From contig JAIEPI010000101.1 in assembly GCA_019749855.1 (NCBI GenBank), forward strand, positions 1-8,746: a stretch of DNA of 8,746 nt, in the 5' to 3' direction. Numbering within the stretch: the stretch's first letter is position 1; every line of letters begins with the position of its first letter. The notes under the pieces are model-generated. The model ran no database searches, was not told where the DNA came from, and saw only the letters and a list, made by a program, of their open reading frames with translations. Source of the stretch: Rickettsiales bacterium (lineage in GTDB: Bacteria > Pseudomonadota > Alphaproteobacteria > Rickettsiales > UBA998). The position numbers and the translations under genes were made by a program. Positions 7,052-8,746 of this stretch are shown piece after piece.

Positions 7052-8506
7052 CTACGCGGCTTCTTTGAGACTAGGCTGCCAGCCTTGCAACGCTGAGAGT
7101 GCTCGTGAGGTGTAGGCGTAAGGACGATCACCTTTTTTCACGCGTGCTTCCAGTGGTGGAAATAAACCAAAATTCACGTTCATCGGCTGGAACGTTTTGG
7201 CATCCGCATTACCCGTAATATGGCTGAGCAGCGCGCCGAGCGCCGTTTCGGCTGGCGGCTGTATCTGAGGCAATGAGAGCAGTTCAGCGGCGGCAAATCG
7301 ACCGGCTAGCAAGCCAATCGCGCCGCTTTCCACATAGCCTTCCACGCCGGTGATCTGTCCGGCAAAGCGCACATGCGGCGCTGTTTTTAATCGCAAACTT
7401 GCGTCAAGAAGCGTAGGGCTGTTGATAAAGGTATTGCGATGGATGCCGCCAAGACGCGCAAATTCAGCATTCTCCAACCCGGGAATCATGCGGAAAATGC
7501 GTTGTTGTTCACCGTATTTCAGCTTGGTCTGGAAACCGACCATGTTAAACAAGGTACCAAGCTTGTTATCCTGACGTAACTGCACAATGGCATAAGGTTT
7601 TTCATCGGGCGCATGTGGGTTGGTCAGCCCCACTGGCTTCATTGGCCCAAATGAAAGTGTCTCCCGCCCGCGCTCCGCCATGACTTCGATGGGTAAGCAG
7701 CCCTCAAAGTACGGCGTGTTTTTCTCCCATTCTTTGAACTCGGTTTTCTCGCCCGTATTGAGCGCCTCAATGAATGCGTAGTATTGCTCGCGGTTCATTG
7801 GGCAATTGAGATAATCAGCGCCAGTGCCGCCCGGGCCAGCCTTATCGTAGCGTGATTGAAACCACGCGATATTCATATCCACCGTGTCACGCACCACAAT
7901 CGGTGCAATCGCATCAAAAAACGCCAGATATTTCTCGCCGGTATGCTCAAGAATGCTTTGTGTTAAGGCGGGGGAGGTCAGCGGGCCGGTGGCAATGATG
8001 TAGAGTGCTCCCTCTCCCCCTGGGAGAGGGCGGGGGGTGAGGGCTGCGTCAGAGGGTGAATCATGCCAGCCCTCATCCGAAACGCGTACAAGCGTTTCGC
8101 CTCTCCCAGAGGGAGAGGGCTTATCTGGCAGCTCCGTTACTTCCTCGCGGCTAAAGGAAATGTTGGGATGCGCCTCCAGCGCTTGCGTCACCGCTTTGGC
8201 GAATTCCTCACGGTCAACTGCCAGCGCACCGCCCGCCGGTACTTTATGCAAGTCAGCCATGCGCATCAGCAACGAACCGCAGCGACGCATTTCCTCATGC
8301 AGCAGCCCGACCGCGTTTCGCTCATGATCATCCGAGCGGAAGGAGTTGGAGCACACCAGCTCCGCGCACTGATCACTGTGATGCGCGTCGGTCATGCGGG
8401 TAGGGCGCATTTCATGGATCACCACGCTCGCGCCCATCTGCGCCGCTTGCCACGCCGCCTCTGATCCCGCCATTCCGGCGCCGATAATGTGGATTTTAGG
8501 ATTCAT
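7052..8506 (-). CDS. trmFO: Methylenetetrahydrofolate-tRNA (uracil-5-)-methyltransferase TrmFO, carrying an inserted repeat-encoded segment
   Basis: TrmFO is an FAD enzyme that uses methylenetetrahydrofolate to make 5-methyluridine at position 54 of the tRNA T-loop. The 484-residue product starts with the dinucleotide-binding motif GAGMAGSEAA (9-18), followed by HEMRP (31-35) and AELVCSNS (48-55), whose Cys52 matches one of the conserved cysteines. FEGCLPIEVM (267-276) holds Cys270, the counterpart of the catalytic nucleophile. GFQTKLK (324-330), HRNTFINSP (356-364), GQITGVEGYVES (383-394) and FQPMNVNFGL (439-448) complete the family pattern. Members are usually about 435-470 residues. The excess here comes from residues 130-166, encoded by a palindromic element lying between EEVTELPD and IIATGPLTS. 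The ATG at 8506 has GGAG six bases upstream. The gene is probably read with the HisN-like gene before it. Confidence 0.96.
   Translation of the reverse strand: MNPKIHIIGAGMAGSEAAWQAAQMGASVVIHEMRPTRMTDAHHSDQCAELVCSNSFRSDDHERNAVGLLHEEMRRCGSLLMRMADLHKVPAGGALAVDREEFAKAVTQALEAHPNISFSREEVTELPDKPSPSGRGETLVRVSDEGWHDSPSDAALTPRPLPGGEGALYIIATGPLTSPALTQSILEHTGEKYLAFFDAIAPIVVRDTVDMNIAWFQSRYDKAGPGGTGADYLNCPMNREQYYAFIEALNTGEKTEFKEWEKNTPYFEGCLPIEVMAERGRETLSFGPMKPVGLTNPHAPDEKPYAIVQLRQDNKLGTLFNMVGFQTKLKYGEQQRIFRMIPGLENAEFARLGGIHRNTFINSPTLLDASLRLKTAPHVRFAGQITGVEGYVESGAIGLLAGRFAAAELLSLPQIQPPAETALGALLSHITGNADAKTFQPMNVNFGLFPPLEARVKKGDRPYAYTSRALSALQGWQPSLKEAA
8010..8119. repeat. Palindromic repeat element inserted in frame within trmFO
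   Basis: This 110-bp block is bounded by CCCTCTCCC (8010-8018) and GGGAGAGGG (8111-8119). It is made of nested and serial hairpins: CCCTCTCCC/GGGAGAGGG at 8010-8030, a matching CCTCTCCC/GGGAGAGG at 8100-8118, an exact 9-bp pair TGAGGGCTG/CAGCCCTCA (8038-8046 and 8067-8075), and GAAACGC/GCGTTTC (8079-8085 and 8092-8098). It resembles the dispersed GGGAGAGGG-type hairpin repeats that usually lie between genes in proteobacteria. Here it keeps the trmFO frame open and encodes residues 130-166, rich in Ser, Pro and Gly. No clear target-site duplication is visible at its edges. Confidence 0.85.
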
Positions 8507-8516
8507 AATCTACTCC

Positions 8517-8588
8517 GTCGTCCTCGGGCTTGACCCGATTATCTCATCGCTAGTGGTAACAGATCCTCGGGTCAAGCCCGAGGATGAC
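8517..8588. repeat. Intergenic palindromic repeat between trmFO and the HisN-like gene
   Basis: Two 26-base arms (8517-8542 and 8563-8588) are inverted copies with three mismatches and a 20-base loop. The right arm is also a hairpin on its own: ATCCTCGGG/CCCGAGGAT around a 5-base loop (8563-8585). The core CTCGGGCTTGACCCGAG is a dispersed palindrome common in alphaproteobacterial intergenic DNA. It fills nearly the whole 84-bp gap and ends just short of the trmFO ribosome site. No T-tract follows on either strand, so it is not a standard intrinsic terminator, though it could stabilise or process the shared transcript. Confidence 0.85.
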
Positions 8589-8590
8589 AA

Positions 8591-8746
8591 TTAACGAAGC
8601 GCTTTTAGTGCCTCAGCATGCACCCGTGCATCGCCTGCGGCTATCACGTCATAGGTGCCGTCGCGGAGGCGCAATGTTTGGCCGTCCCAATCGGTAATCA
8701 TACCGCCCGCAGCTTCTGAGCCCGCCATTCCGGCGCCGATAATGTG
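8591..8746 (-). CDS. Inositol monophosphatase / HisN-like phosphatase, C-terminal fragment (5' end beyond window)
   Basis: The frame runs from the right edge to a TAA at 8593-8591, giving 51 residues. From about residue 11 the sequence EAAGGMITDWDGQTLRLRDG followed by VIAAGDARVHAEALKAL matches the C-terminal end of the inositol-monophosphatase superfamily. The best resemblance is to alphaproteobacterial histidinol-phosphatase (HisN) types, which end with a GGxxTDWxG strand and a (V/L)AAGDxxxH helix. The catalytic metal-binding part lies beyond the window, so the substrate cannot be named. The first 10-13 residues are odd: they repeat TrmFO residues 6-18 and are not what this family carries before the GG motif. 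The reading before about 8715 is therefore doubtful. It is followed on the same strand by the palindromic repeat and trmFO. Confidence 0.7.
   Translation of the reverse strand, partial: HIIGAGMAGSEAAGGMITDWDGQTLRLRDGTYDVIAAGDARVHAEALKALR
8715..8746. repeat. Direct repeat of the trmFO 5' region at the window end
   Basis: The last 32 bases match 8460-8491 (codons 6-16 of trmFO) with one mismatch, at 8720 versus 8465; the final 26 bases (8721-8746 versus 8466-8491) are identical. Both copies have the same orientation and are 255 bp apart. A short direct repeat ending exactly at the sequence edge suggests a chimeric join or an assembly break, but a genuine tandem duplication is not excluded. Confidence 0.8.

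Noticed and set aside
8010..8119. The palindromic block as a CRISPR unit or riboswitch
   Set aside because: There is no spacer-repeat periodicity and it lies inside a conserved coding frame; dispersed palindromic repeat explains it better.
8394..8594. Plus-strand frames of 60-130 codons over trmFO and the repeats (also 8037-8327 and 8063-8464)
   Set aside because: They lie antisense to the clear trmFO coding frame and cross palindromic repeats; no family resemblance or ribosome site supports them.

Overview
The window looks like chromosomal DNA from an alphaproteobacterium of fairly balanced base composition. This is inferred from the NDUFAF6-like squalene-synthase-family protein, the TrmFO and histidinol-phosphatase-type protein sequences, and an intergenic palindrome of the 'CTCGGGCTTGACCCGAG' kind that is frequent in that class. 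Genus cannot be assigned from the sequence alone.

Region 1 (1-5030, minus strand) is an operon for the inner-membrane motor of a type II secretion or type IV pilus machine. The order is a GspE/PilB ATPase (5030-2967), a GspF/PilC platform protein (2949-1747), and a large GspL-like protein (1656 to beyond the left edge) that appears to join a PilM/actin-like cytoplasmic domain to a membrane segment and a periplasmic part. Region 2 (5031-5253) is a divergent intergenic region. It holds a candidate leaderless promoter for gspE and a candidate promoter with a 12-bp palindrome over its -10 box for the rightward genes. Region 3 (5254-7045, plus strand) holds an ABC-type ATPase without a visible permease, a squalene/phytoene-synthase-family protein lacking the Asp-rich motifs, and a 48-residue single-membrane-span protein. 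Region 4 (7052-8746, minus strand) holds trmFO (tRNA m5U54 methylation) and, upstream of it, the C-terminal end of an inositol-monophosphatase/HisN-like gene cut by the right edge.

The most notable observations are at the right end. A compact 110-bp palindromic element sits inside the trmFO reading frame and is translated as about 37 extra residues, in the manner of the Rickettsia palindromic elements. A second, unrelated palindromic repeat fills the gap between trmFO and the HisN-like gene. The last 32 bases nearly repeat the 5' end of trmFO in direct orientation and read in frame into the HisN-like fragment, which is either a chimeric contig end or a real small tandem duplication. No tRNA, rRNA, CRISPR array or insertion sequence was seen. 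No convincing intrinsic terminator was seen either.
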